Shown: one piece after another, positions 35,774 to 44,464 of the stretch
Layout of the letters: the number at the start of each line of letters is the position of its first letter
Numbering within the stretch: position 1 is the stretch's first letter
Source of the DNA: Methyloligella sp050110875
GTDB lineage: Bacteria; Pseudomonadota; Alphaproteobacteria; Rhizobiales; Methyloligellaceae
NCBI GenBank assembly: GCA_050110875.1
Contig: CP188828.1
Coordinates: 2,728,001-2,792,000 of the forward strand
Length of the DNA: 64,000 bases
Direction of reading: 5' to 3'
Translations under genes and position numbers: made by a program
Notes under the pieces: model-generated
The model's database searches: none
What the model was told of the DNA's origin: nothing
What the model saw: the letters and a program-made list of their open reading frames with translations, nothing else

Positions 35774-36310
35774 CTAGCCGTTCTGCCGCTTCGCCCGCTC
35801 GATGGCTTCGACGATGAGCTTCTTGGCCTGATCGGCATCGTGCCAGCCGCCGATCTCGACCCATTTGCCAGGCTCCAGATCCTTATAATGCTGGAAGAAG
35901 TGGCGGATCTGATCGAGCAGGGTCTCGGGCATGTCGGTGTAGTTGGTGACGTGCTCGTAGCGCCGGGTCAGCTTGGGCGTCGGCACGGCGACGATCTTCT
36001 CGTCGATGCCGGAATCGTCCTTCATCATCAGCACGCCGATGGGACGGACATTGATCACCGCGCCAGGGACGATGGGCCGGGTGCTGGCGACCAGCACGTC
36101 GATCGGGTCGCCGTCCTCCGACAAGGTATGGGGCACGAAGCCGTAATTGCCGGGATAGCGCATGGGCGTATAGAGGAAGCGGTCGACGAACAGGGTGCCC
36201 GCCTCCTTGTCGAGCTCGTATTTGATCGGCTCGCCGCCGATAGGAACCTCGATGACCGTGTTGATGTCTTCGGGCGGGTTCTTGCCGATTGGGACGGCGT
36301 CCAGGCGCAT
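35774..36310 (-). CDS. ppa: Inorganic pyrophosphatase
   Basis: 178-aa soluble family I enzyme hydrolysing pyrophosphate in the cytoplasm. It starts MRLDAVPIGKNPPEDINTVIEVP. The metal-binding signature EDGDPIDVLV lies at about residues 65-74, preceded by the Lys/Tyr block YPGNYGFVPHT. LTRRYEHVTNYTDMPE and HFFQHYKDLEPGKWV follow. Length fits. Monocistronic, with the tRNA-Leu gene 380 bp upstream. Confidence 0.95.
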   Translation of the reverse strand: MRLDAVPIGKNPPEDINTVIEVPIGGEPIKYELDKEAGTLFVDRFLYTPMRYPGNYGFVPHTLSEDGDPIDVLVASTRPIVPGAVINVRPIGVLMMKDDSGIDEKIVAVPTPKLTRRYEHVTNYTDMPETLLDQIRHFFQHYKDLEPGKWVEIGGWHDADQAKKLIVEAIERAKRQNG

Positions 36311-36692
36311 GAGTTGGTCTCTTTTCGTTAACTTGAATACGCGGCGGATAAAACGGGGCTGACGCCTTCAATGCAAGGCGCTTGCTCTCCGTCTGCATGG
36401 TTTTGCGCTGAAACGCGGCGATTTTGCGCACCGGCTTTTGCTCTCTCAAGGTGCGCCCCGGCGATGCCCACTCTCTTCTGGAAGCCTCGCTTCTTTTCAG
36501 CGACCCACTAACTCTGCGAGAGACGGGGAATTTGCGCGCGGTGGTCGCGGAATTTCAGCGCCAGGCCAGAAATCGTGTTCAGCCTTGGCCGCGCGAGGAT
36601 CAGGGGAACGTTGCGGGGAGATCGGTGCAGGTGAGATGGGGGCTCAAGCGCCGTCAAAGCTTGAGCCTGAACGATCTCTCCAACCCATGGAT
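36311..36692. other. Gene-free stretch between ppa and tRNA-Leu
   Basis: 382 bp. Apart from the inverted repeat at 36641-36667 I see nothing I can name. Short open frames here overlap the tRNA or have unlikely composition. Confidence 0.5.
36641..36667 (-). terminator. Hairpin downstream of tRNA-Leu
   Basis: Perfect 9-bp arms GGCTCAAGC / GCTTGAGCC with a 9-nt loop, 26 nt past the tRNA 3-prime end on the minus strand. No T-run follows, so it may act in processing or weak termination. Confidence 0.5.
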
Positions 36693-36778
36693 TGGTGCCC
36701 CAGGCCTGACTCGAACAGGCACGTCCTTGCGGACAGCAGATTTTGAGTCTGCCGCGTCTACCATTCCGCCACTGGGGC
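36693..36778 (-). tRNA. tRNA-Leu (anticodon CAA)
   Basis: On the minus strand the acceptor GCCCCAG pairs with CTGGGGC, followed by A and an encoded CCA end. The anticodon loop is CTCAAAA (anticodon CAA, reading UUG). The long variable arm TGTCCGCAAGGACGT marks a class II tRNA, and the T-loop TTCGAGTC is intact. Total 86 nt with CCA. Confidence 0.95.
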
Positions 36779-36919
36779 CAGCCGCGCGGATCATGCTTTA
36801 AGCCTTGCGGCCGGTCAATGGCGCGACCTGTCGTCTTCCCGTAACATTTGAGACTTGCCGGCGCTGCGATTGCCGGGCAAGAGAAGAGAGCCGGGAGACG
36901 GAGAATATCGCATCAGGAC

Positions 36920-38149
36920 ATGGCAATGACGTTGGGTTCTAGGATCGCACGGGCCGGTCTCGGCCTGTGCCTATTGATGTGGACCGGCCTTCCTCTCTCT
37001 TCCACAGGTTTCGCCGACGAGCTTCCGGAAACGCTTTGGACGTCGGCCGGCCATCTGAAGGTCGACGTGGCGGTGAATGGGCTCAACTACCCGTGGAGCC
37101 TCGTCTTTCTGCCGAGCGGCGAGATGCTGGTCTCGGAGAAGCATCCGGGTCGCCTGCGGCTTATTTCCGAGAACGGAAAGATTTCTCCGCCCATCGAAGG
37201 GCTGCCGGAAAACATTTATGCCAAGGGCAATGGCGGCCTGCTGGGGCTCGCTCTCGATCCCGATTTTCACGAGAACAAGCTCGTCTACTTCGCGTTCGCG
37301 GAGCAAGCTGACGACGATCCGGAAAAGGCGGCGCTCTCGGTAGGACGCGGCAAGCTCGGCAAGGACCGGCTGTCGGATGTCGAGATCATCTTCCGCCAGG
37401 GGCCGAAGATAAACGACGACCGCGAGTTTGGCGGCCGGCTCGCCTTCGCGCCGGACGGGACTTTGTTCGTGATGACCGGCGATCGCTATCAGCACGAGTT
37501 GGTGCACGATACGGGCAATACGCTGGGCAAGCTGATCCGCATCAACCGGAACGGCAGCGTGCCGGAGGACAATCCGTTCGTCGGTAAGACGGGATACGAT
37601 CCGCGCATCTATTCTCTCGGCCACCGCAATATCGGCGGCGGCATCATCCATCCAGAGACGGGAAAGCTCTGGCTGGAGGAGTTCGGGCCGATCGGCGGAG
37701 ACGAGATCAACGTCATCGAACCCGGCAAGGATTACGGCTGGCCCGTGGTGAATTGGGGGGTGCACTATTTCCGCGAGGATATTCCGGATCCGCCGACGCG
37801 GCCGGATCTGGCGCAGCCGATCTATTTCTGGAACCCATCCATCTCGCCTTCCGGCATGACCTACTACACGGGCGACGAGATTCCCGGCTGGAAGGGCAGC
37901 CTGGTGGTGGGCGGGCTCGCCTCCCAATCGGCCACCCGCCTGACCCTGCAGGGCGAGCGGGTGATCTCCGACGAGCGGATGGAATTCGGGGTGCGTATCC
38001 GAGACGTGGCACAGGGGCCGGAGGGTGCGCTCTATCTTCTGACCGACGAGCGGGCGCCGGACGGGCGGATCCTGCGTCTCACGCTGGAGAAGCCGGTCGC
38101 GGAGACGAAAGCGGCGAGCACCTTGAAAAATGCGCCACCGCAACCGTAA
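36920..38149 (+). CDS. PQQ-type soluble sugar (aldose) dehydrogenase, Gdh/Yli family
   Basis: 409 aa. A signal peptide (about 1-32, ending GFA) leads a six-bladed beta-propeller of the glucose/sorbosone dehydrogenase family. Visible are NYPWSLVFLPSGEMLVSEKHPGRL, GGLLGLALDPDF, GGRLAFAPDGTLFVMTGDR (PQQ/Ca region), LGHRNIGGG, LWLEEFGPIGGDEINVI and GKDYGWPVV. It would oxidise sugars in the periplasm with PQQ; the substrate is unknown. PQQ is also the methanol dehydrogenase cofactor, fitting a methylotroph. ATG at 36926 is an equally good start. Confidence 0.85.
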   Translation: MAMTLGSRIARAGLGLCLLMWTGLPLSSTGFADELPETLWTSAGHLKVDVAVNGLNYPWSLVFLPSGEMLVSEKHPGRLRLISENGKISPPIEGLPENIYAKGNGGLLGLALDPDFHENKLVYFAFAEQADDDPEKAALSVGRGKLGKDRLSDVEIIFRQGPKINDDREFGGRLAFAPDGTLFVMTGDRYQHELVHDTGNTLGKLIRINRNGSVPEDNPFVGKTGYDPRIYSLGHRNIGGGIIHPETGKLWLEEFGPIGGDEINVIEPGKDYGWPVVNWGVHYFREDIPDPPTRPDLAQPIYFWNPSISPSGMTYYTGDEIPGWKGSLVVGGLASQSATRLTLQGERVISDERMEFGVRIRDVAQGPEGALYLLTDERAPDGRILRLTLEKPVAETKAASTLKNAPPQP

Positions 38150-38157
38150 GGCGCCGC

Positions 38158-38604
38158 TTATGCGGTCAGATGCTTCTCGATCTGATCGACGGGCAGGTTG
38201 ACGAGATCCTTGTCGATCTCTGCGTCGATGACGCCGTTCACTTTTTTGGTGAGCTGTTCGCGGATGCGGCCAAGGGCCCGCGGCGGGGCGACGAGGACGA
38301 GATGCTTGATCTCGTGGCTGTCCACGAGCCCGTCGAGCTTCTCGGCGACGCGGGCGAGGAATTCGATCTCGGCCCTCTCATGCCAGTCGGTCTGCTCGAC
38401 GGCGCTGCGTCCCGTGACGGCGGATTCCTGCACCCGGCCTGGCCGGTCGGTGCCCATCTCATGGGTCGCGGGGTGCTCTTCCTCAAAGGTCTCGACGACC
38501 TTCAGATTGATCAGCTCCCGATCGCCTTCGTTCCGTAGCATCAGAGCTTTGGAGCCGTCACAGACGACGACCCAGCCTTTCCATGGAATTCCGCGCCCGG
38601 ACAT
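38158..38604 (-). CDS. Host-attachment family protein
   Basis: 148 aa. Fits the family annotated as protein required for attachment to host cells: WVVVCDGSKALMLRNEGD at the start, then TDRPGRVQES, a basic/acidic linker, and HLVLVAPPRALGRIREQL with VNGVIDAEIDKDLVNLPVDQIEKHL at the end, resembling the release-factor eRF1 C-domain fold. Cytosolic; the family name comes from one plant-associated context and the real function is unclear. ATG at 38604 has GGGAGGTG upstream. Confidence 0.75.
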   Translation of the reverse strand: MSGRGIPWKGWVVVCDGSKALMLRNEGDRELINLKVVETFEEEHPATHEMGTDRPGRVQESAVTGRSAVEQTDWHERAEIEFLARVAEKLDGLVDSHEIKHLVLVAPPRALGRIREQLTKKVNGVIDAEIDKDLVNLPVDQIEKHLTA

Positions 38605-38784
38605 ACCACCTCCCATTCTCAGGTTGTGCTTATCGGTCTACTCATTTGCGATGCCGCCGAAGGATATGCAAGGCCGATTCCGCCGCGTCGGTCTGACGCG
38701 AGCTTGGACCTACAATTTCTTCATGATCTTTTGACGGTATAGCGGCAGGGGAGACGGGGGAGCGAAGGACTGGAGTCACTGTCA

Positions 38785-40602
38785 ATGAATGCACCGATCG
38801 CCAATGTTCCGGCCGGTCATCCCTACCAGGTGCCGCTTGGCCACGACGCGTCTGACGGTTTGCCGGCGGAGAGCCCGGAGCGGCAAAGCTACAGAGCGCT
38901 CGACCGCATCGCCAATGCCTGGGTGGCGCGCGCCACGGGCGGGGTGTCCCCCCAAGCGTTGAGCCTCGCTTTCACCGATTGGGCCTTTCATCTCACCGCC
39001 GCGCCGGGCAAGCAGATGGAGGCGGTCGCCGATGGCTGGAAGAAGGCGGCGCAGCTTGCGGCTTTCGGAGCGGGATCGCTCTACGATGCGACGACCAAGC
39101 CTCCCGTCGAGCCTGCGCCTGGAGACAACCGGTTCCGGCGCGACGGGTGGACCAAGAACCCGTACCGGTTCTGGGCGCAGGGCATCCTGCTCACCGAGCA
39201 GTGGCTCAATGACGTGACGCGTGGCGTGCCGGGGGTGTCGCCCCATCACGAGAACGTGGTCTCCTTCACGCTGCGTCAGTGGCTGGATGTCTGGTCGCCC
39301 AGCAATCTGCCATGGGCGAACCCCGAGGTGGTGAACCGGACATGCGCGACGGGCGGGGCCAATCTGATTTCAGGCTTTCGCAACTGGCTGGAGGATGTGA
39401 GCCGCCAGGTCGCGGGCGAGCCGCCGGCCGGCGTGGAGCAATTCCAGGTGGGCCGGGACGTGGCGGTGACGCCGGGCAAGGTGGTCTACCGCAACGAGCT
39501 GATCGAGCTGATCCAATATGCGCCGGCCACGGAGACGGTGGCAGCGGAGCCGGTGCTGATCGTGCCGGCCTGGATCATGAAATATTACATCCTCGACCTC
39601 TCGCCCCACAATTCGCTGGTGCGCTATCTGGTCGGGCAGGGACACACGGTGTTCTGCATCTCCTGGCGCAACGTCACGGCGAAGGACCGCGACCTGTCGC
39701 TCGAGGATTATCGGCGGATGGGGGTGATGGCCGCTCTGGATGCGGTCACGGAGATCGTTCCCGACCGAAAGGTGCACGCGGCAGGCTATTGTCTGGGCGG
39801 CACCTTGCTGGCGCTGGCCGCCGGGGCCATGGCCGGATTCCGCGACGAGCGGCTGGCCACCATGACCCTGTTCGCCGCCCAGACGGATTTCACCGAGCCC
39901 GGCGAGCTGGAACTCTTCATCGACGACAGCCAGGTCTCGTTCCTGGAAGCCATGATGTGGGATCAGGGGGTGCTCGATTCCCATCAGATGGCGGGAACGT
40001 TCCAGCTGCTGCGCTCCAACGATCTGATCTGGTCGCGCATGGTGCACGACTATCTGATGGGCGAGCGGGCACCGATGATCGATCTGATGGCGTGGAACGC
40101 CGATGCGACGCGCATGCCCTTCAAGATGCATTCGGATTATTTGCGCAAGCTGTTCCTCAAGAACGAGCTGGCGACCGGCGAATATATCGTCGATGGGCGT
40201 CCGGTGGCGTTGCAAAATATCCGCGTGCCGGTGTTCGGGGTGGGCACGGAGCGCGATCACGTCGCGCCTTGGCGCTCGGCCTATAAGATCCATTACCTGG
40301 TGGAGACGGATGTCACCTTCGTGTTGACCAGCGGCGGGCATAATGCCGGCATCGTCAGCGAGCCGGGCCATCCGGGGCGTCATTACCGGATTCGTCGGAC
40401 CGAGGCGACGGAGCATGTATTGAGCGCCGACGAGTGGGGCGAAGCGGCCGCGCAGGAGGAAGGGTCCTGGTGGCCCGCTTGGGACTCTTGGCTGACGGCC
40501 CATTCCAGCCCGGACCGGGTCGCGCCGCCGCCCATGGGCGCGCCGGAACGCGGTTACCCTCCGCTGGAGGATGCGCCAGGCTTTTATGTGTTGCAGCGCT
40601 GA
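38785..40602 (+). CDS. phaC: Poly(3-hydroxyalkanoate) synthase, class I-like
   Basis: 605 aa. Polymerises 3-hydroxyacyl-CoA into storage polyester at granule surfaces. The lipase-like box reads GYCLGGT with the catalytic Cys336. The catalytic Asp is in FGVGTERDHVAPW and the His in SGGHNAG. An N-terminal helical region of about 240 residues precedes the alpha/beta hydrolase core, as in class I enzymes. It leads an operon with an enoyl-CoA hydratase/Pta fusion and acetate kinase, and no phaA/phaB is nearby. Confidence 0.88.
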   Translation: MNAPIANVPAGHPYQVPLGHDASDGLPAESPERQSYRALDRIANAWVARATGGVSPQALSLAFTDWAFHLTAAPGKQMEAVADGWKKAAQLAAFGAGSLYDATTKPPVEPAPGDNRFRRDGWTKNPYRFWAQGILLTEQWLNDVTRGVPGVSPHHENVVSFTLRQWLDVWSPSNLPWANPEVVNRTCATGGANLISGFRNWLEDVSRQVAGEPPAGVEQFQVGRDVAVTPGKVVYRNELIELIQYAPATETVAAEPVLIVPAWIMKYYILDLSPHNSLVRYLVGQGHTVFCISWRNVTAKDRDLSLEDYRRMGVMAALDAVTEIVPDRKVHAAGYCLGGTLLALAAGAMAGFRDERLATMTLFAAQTDFTEPGELELFIDDSQVSFLEAMMWDQGVLDSHQMAGTFQLLRSNDLIWSRMVHDYLMGERAPMIDLMAWNADATRMPFKMHSDYLRKLFLKNELATGEYIVDGRPVALQNIRVPVFGVGTERDHVAPWRSAYKIHYLVETDVTFVLTSGGHNAGIVSEPGHPGRHYRIRRTEATEHVLSADEWGEAAAQEEGSWWPAWDSWLTAHSSPDRVAPPPMGAPERGYPPLEDAPGFYVLQR

Positions 40603-40617
40603 GGGCGCGCCCGAAGG

Positions 40618-42030
40618 ATGACCACCGCAATGACCAAGCCGCTCCTCCGCAATCGGACATTCGACGAGATCGCCGTCGGCGACAGCGCCTCGCTGGTGAG
40701 GGTCGTGGAGGAGGAGGGGATCAGAACCTTGGCCGCGGTCTCCGGAGATCTCAGCCCCGTCACTCTCGATGCGCAGGTTGCCGCCCGAACCCATGACGGC
40801 CATGTGGTGGCCCATGGGATGTGGACGGAAAGCCTGATCTCGACCTTGCTCGGCACGGAGCTGCCGGGCCCGGGCACGGTCTATGTGGAGCAGGATTTGA
40901 GCTTCAAGGCGCCTATCGCGCAGGGCGACACGATCACCGCGACGGTCACCGTGAAGGAGAAGCGGCCGGAAGGTCGGGTGGTCCTGCAAACCGATTGCGT
41001 CAATCAGCGGGGCGAGACAGTGTTGACGGGCACGGCCACGGTGATCGCGCCGACCGAGAAGATGACCATGGCGCGCATGGCGGCGCCGGATATCACCCTC
41101 AATCGCCACGACCGGTACGAGCGTTTCATCGAGCGGGCGAAGGAACCGCCGCCCCTCGCCACCGCCGTAGTGCATCCTTGCAGCGAAGGTGCCATCCGGG
41201 CGGCGATCGAAGCGCGGGACGAAGGGCTGATCGTGCCGATCCTGGTGGGGCCGGAACAGAAGATCCGTGCGGCGGCGGAGAAAGCCGGCGTCTCGCTGGA
41301 AGGCTTGCGCATCGAATCGACGGAGCACAGCCATGCCGCCGCGGCGCTCGCGGTCGAGCTTGCCGCCAAGGGCGAGGCGGATGCGCTGATGAAGGGAAGC
41401 CTGCACACCAACGAGCTTCTCGGCGCGGTGGTGGCGCCGACTTCCGGCCTTCGGACGGACCGGCGTATCAGCCATGTCTACGTGCTCGACGTGCCCCACT
41501 ATCCGAAGCCGCTGGTGGTGACCGATGCGGCGATCAACATCGCGCCGGGCCTCGCCCAGAAGAAGGACATCTGTCAGAACGCCATCGATTTTCTGCACCG
41601 GCTCGGGGTCGAGCAGCCCTTGGTGGCGGTGCTCGCGGCGGTGGAGACGGTCGATCCCGCCATGCCGGCGACTCTCGATGCGGCGGCGCTCACGGTGATG
41701 GCGCGGCGCGGGCAGATCACAGGCGCGCTGGTCGAGGGGCCGCTCGCCTTCGACAACGCCATCAGCCCGGATGCCGCGCGGATCAAGGAGATCGATTCTC
41801 CCGTGGCGGGCAAGGCGGACATCCTCGTGGTGCCGGATTTGGAGGCGGGCAACATGCTCGCCAAGCAGCTCATCTATCTTGGCGGTGCGGATGCGGCGGG
41901 CCTGGTGCTCGGCGCGCGGGTGCCGATCATCCTCACCAGCCGGGCCGATACGGTGAAAGTCCGGCTTGCCTCCAGCGCCCTGGCCAAGCTTGCCGGCGTG
42001 GAGCGGCCGGCCGGATTTTCGGGCGCATAG
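40618..42030 (+). CDS. Bifunctional enoyl-CoA hydratase / phosphate acetyltransferase
   Basis: 470 aa, two domains. Residues about 1-150 are a MaoC-type hot-dog hydratase (FDEIAVGDSASL, then VVAHGMWTESLISTLLG). About 150-470 are a phosphotransacetylase/phosphotransbutyrylase domain (ATAVVHPCSEGAI, LMKGSLHTNELLGAVV, LVEGPLAFDNAIS, and DILVVPDLEAGNMLAKQLIYLGGADAAGLVLGA). It could make hydroxyacyl-CoA for PhaC and exchange acyl-CoA with acyl phosphate. ATG at 40630 has better-spaced GAAGGA and is an alternative start. 15 bp from phaC and 9 bp from ackA. Confidence 0.88.
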   Translation: MTTAMTKPLLRNRTFDEIAVGDSASLVRVVEEEGIRTLAAVSGDLSPVTLDAQVAARTHDGHVVAHGMWTESLISTLLGTELPGPGTVYVEQDLSFKAPIAQGDTITATVTVKEKRPEGRVVLQTDCVNQRGETVLTGTATVIAPTEKMTMARMAAPDITLNRHDRYERFIERAKEPPPLATAVVHPCSEGAIRAAIEARDEGLIVPILVGPEQKIRAAAEKAGVSLEGLRIESTEHSHAAAALAVELAAKGEADALMKGSLHTNELLGAVVAPTSGLRTDRRISHVYVLDVPHYPKPLVVTDAAINIAPGLAQKKDICQNAIDFLHRLGVEQPLVAVLAAVETVDPAMPATLDAAALTVMARRGQITGALVEGPLAFDNAISPDAARIKEIDSPVAGKADILVVPDLEAGNMLAKQLIYLGGADAAGLVLGARVPIILTSRADTVKVRLASSALAKLAGVERPAGFSGA

Positions 42031-42039
42031 CGGGGCGCG

Positions 42040-43218
42040 ATGACGGGCCATATCCTGCTCACCTTCAATCCCGGCTCCTCCACCATCAAGCTCGGCCTCT
42101 ATCATTTCGAGGCGGGCCGGCCGGTGCGCTTCGGCGGCGGTGCGATCGATCTGCGCGACGAGCCGCTGTGCTTGCGAATCTCCGAAAGCGGCCGGCAGGA
42201 GGAAATTTCCCTTCAGGCCCCGGTGACGGACGACCTGCATGGGATCGTGGCCGAGGTGCTGGATTGGCTGCAGCATCATTTCCCGGCCGGAGAGATCACG
42301 GGCGTCGGCCACCGGGTGGTGCATGGGGGCGACCGCTTCACCGGGCCTGCCCTGATAACCCGAGAGGTCGAGGACGAAATCGCGGCACTGACGCCCCTGG
42401 CGCCGCTGCATCAGCCGAAGAGCCTGCGGTTGATCCGGGCGGTCAAGACGCTCTGGCCCGACAAACCCCAGACCGCCTCTTTCGATACGGCCTTTCACCA
42501 GCATCAATCGGATCTGGTGCGCCGTTTCGCGATCCCTCGCGATCTGTTCGACGAGGGGATCAAGCGCTACGGGTTTCACGGGCTGTCCTACGCCTCCATC
42601 GCCAAGCGGCTAAAGGCGGAGGCGCCGGACCTGGCGAGAGGAAAGATCGTTGTCGCCCATCTGGGGAGCGGGGCGAGCCTGTGCGGCATGGAGAACGGGA
42701 TTAGCCGGGACACCAGCATGGGGTTCTCGACCTTGGACGGCATTCCCATGGCGACGCGCTGCGGGGCGCTCGATCCGGGGGTGCTGCTGCATCTGCTGGA
42801 AGAGCAAGGCATGGCATTGAGCGATCTCGATGACATGCTCTATCACCGCTCCGGGCTGCTGGGCCTGTCGGGGATCAGCGCCGATTCGCGGGATCTGGTG
42901 GAGAGCGGCGATGGGCGCGCCCATGAGGCACTCGCTGTCTTCGCCCATCGCATCGCGCAAACCGTAGCGGCCTTGGCCACCACGCTCGGCGGTTTCGACG
43001 GTCTCGTCTTCACCGCCGGGATCGGCCAGCATCAGCCTTTGGTGCGGGAGATGGTCTGCGAGCATCTCGGCTGGCTCGGCGTGGCGATCGATGCGGACGC
43101 GAATGCTGCGAACCGGCCGCGTATCGAACGCGCCGGTGCCAAAGTCGCGGTGCTCGTCATGCCGACGGACGAGGAGCAGGTGATCGCCGAGGAGGCGCTG
43201 TCCGTCCTGCCCGCCTGA
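42040..43218 (+). CDS. ackA: Acetate kinase (acetate/propionate kinase family)
   Basis: 392 aa. Interconverts acetate and acetyl phosphate. The opening LLTFNPGSSTIKLGLY is the ASKHA phosphate-1 motif. GVGHRVVHGGDRF, the RYGFHGLSY block, VAHLGSGASLCGMENGISRDTSMGFS and DGLVFTAGIGQH follow in family order. With the upstream Pta domain it forms a reversible acetyl-CoA to acetate route. Propionate or butyrate as a substrate cannot be excluded. Confidence 0.9.
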   Translation: MTGHILLTFNPGSSTIKLGLYHFEAGRPVRFGGGAIDLRDEPLCLRISESGRQEEISLQAPVTDDLHGIVAEVLDWLQHHFPAGEITGVGHRVVHGGDRFTGPALITREVEDEIAALTPLAPLHQPKSLRLIRAVKTLWPDKPQTASFDTAFHQHQSDLVRRFAIPRDLFDEGIKRYGFHGLSYASIAKRLKAEAPDLARGKIVVAHLGSGASLCGMENGISRDTSMGFSTLDGIPMATRCGALDPGVLLHLLEEQGMALSDLDDMLYHRSGLLGLSGISADSRDLVESGDGRAHEALAVFAHRIAQTVAALATTLGGFDGLVFTAGIGQHQPLVREMVCEHLGWLGVAIDADANAANRPRIERAGAKVAVLVMPTDEEQVIAEEALSVLPA

Positions 43219-43247
43219 TCCCGCCCGGGCGAGGTCTTCCACAAAGC

Positions 43248-43296
43248 AAGGCTCTTTACTGGAGTAAGACTCTTTTACTGAAGTAAGGCTCTTGCC
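43248..43296 (+). repeat. Short tandem repeat upstream of the YqaA-like gene
   Basis: Two 18-19-bp units (AAGGCTCTTTACTGGAGT, AAGACTCTTTTACTGAAGT) plus a partial third (AAGGCTCTTGCC), ending 44 bp before the next gene. Confidence 0.6.
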
Positions 43297-43340
43297 AACC
43301 AGCGATAGACAGGGCTCTCGCACACGGCTAATCAGGCGCG

Positions 43341-43922
43341 ATGCTCAGACGCCTCTACGACCGGATCATCGAGCTTGCGGCGACGCCTTACGCCTTCATC
43401 GTGCTGGGGGCGGTGTCGTTTGCGGAAAGCTCCTTCTTTCCCATCCCGCCCGATGTGGTGCTGGTCCCCATGGTGCTGGCGGAGCCGGCCAAGGCGCGGA
43501 TGTATGCGCTTTGGTGCACGATCACCTCGGTGGCGGGCGGGCTGGTCGGCTATGCCATCGGCGCGCTGCTCTGGGATACGGTCGGCGCGTGGCTGATCCA
43601 GGCCTATGGCTATGGGGACAGCTTCGAGACGTTCCGGGCGGCCTATGCGGAGTGGGGCGCCTGGATCATCCTGATCAAGGGACTGACGCCGATTCCCTAT
43701 AAGCTGGTGACCATTGCCTCGGGCTTCGCGGGCTACGATATCTGGGCTTTCATCGTGCTTTCGCTGATCACGCGGGGCGCGCGCTTCTTTCTCGAGGCGG
43801 AGCTGCTACGCTATTTCGGCGAGCCGATCCGTGATTTCATCGAGAAGCGCCTGACCCTGGTGACGACAGGCTTTCTTCTCGCGGTGGTCGGCGGCGTGCT
43901 TCTGGCCCGGTACGTGTTTTGA
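43341..43922 (+). CDS. YqaA/DedA-family membrane protein
   Basis: 193 aa with about five hydrophobic segments. Family blocks are VSFAESSFFPIPPDVVLVPMVL near residues 25-45, with a typical re-entrant motif E..FPIPPD, and IILIKGLTPIPYKLVTIASGFAGY. The basic R(G)AR-FFLEAELLRYFG follows. DedA proteins are thought to move or flip lipids and support membrane potential; no substrate is claimed here. Its TGA overlaps the start of dsbB (TGATG). Confidence 0.85.
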   Translation: MLRRLYDRIIELAATPYAFIVLGAVSFAESSFFPIPPDVVLVPMVLAEPAKARMYALWCTITSVAGGLVGYAIGALLWDTVGAWLIQAYGYGDSFETFRAAYAEWGAWIILIKGLTPIPYKLVTIASGFAGYDIWAFIVLSLITRGARFFLEAELLRYFGEPIRDFIEKRLTLVTTGFLLAVVGGVLLARYVF

Positions 43923-44449
43923 TGATGGATGAACCGAAAAACTGGGGTCCTTTGGCGATCTCCAGCCTCGCCGTATCCCTTTTCGCGCTTTTCACCATCG
44001 CGGGCGCGCTGGCGTTCGAGCATATCGGGGGCTATGCGCCCTGCCATCTGTGCCTGCAGGAGCGTTACGCGTATTATTTCGCGGTTCCGGCGGCGGCCAT
44101 CGTGTTCGGCCTATCCTTCAACTGGCCGGGCCTGGCGCGGATTCTTCTCGGGGTCGTGGTGCTCGCCTTCGCCGCCAATGTGGCGGTCAGCGTCTACCAT
44201 GTGGGCGTGGAGTATAAATGGTGGGAAGGCCCCGCCGCCTGCACGGGCGGTGCGGCTGCAGGCGATTGGCAGGAGCTCGCCGAGCAGCTTCGGCAAACCA
44301 GCGTGGTGCGCTGCGATGAGCCGGCCCTGACCGTGCTCGGCCTTTCGCTTGCTGCCTGGAACGGGGTCGTCTCGCTGATCCTGATGGGGCTTGCGAGCTG
44401 GGGCGTGGCCGTGAGCCGCGCGCGCAGCGAAGAAACCTACGATCTCTAG
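43922..44449 (+). CDS. dsbB: DsbB-like disulfide bond formation protein
   Basis: 175 aa with four transmembrane helices. The first periplasmic loop has the quinone-linked pair CHLC (in YAPCHLCLQERYAYY). The second loop has CTGG and VVRC, matching the two redox Cys pairs of DsbB. It re-oxidises DsbA-type proteins with quinone as acceptor. Start at the ATG overlapping the upstream stop; the next ATG is one codon later. No dsbA is visible in the window. Confidence 0.88.
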   Translation: MMDEPKNWGPLAISSLAVSLFALFTIAGALAFEHIGGYAPCHLCLQERYAYYFAVPAAAIVFGLSFNWPGLARILLGVVVLAFAANVAVSVYHVGVEYKWWEGPAACTGGAAAGDWQELAEQLRQTSVVRCDEPALTVLGLSLAAWNGVVSLILMGLASWGVAVSRARSEETYDL

Positions 44450-44464
44450 AAAAATCGAACCGGC

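Noticed and set aside
36424..36801. Open frames overlapping the tRNA-Leu gene
   Set aside because: They read through the tRNA on the opposite strand and lack a start signal; the tRNA structure is complete.
39370..42579. 1069-codon minus-strand open frame opposite phaC and the hydratase/Pta fusion
   Set aside because: Arg/His-rich shadow spanning two real genes. Real proteins on the plus strand have complete motifs and tight spacing.
43248..43296. CRISPR-like repeat
   Set aside because: Units are directly adjacent with no spacers, only 2.5 copies and no cas genes.
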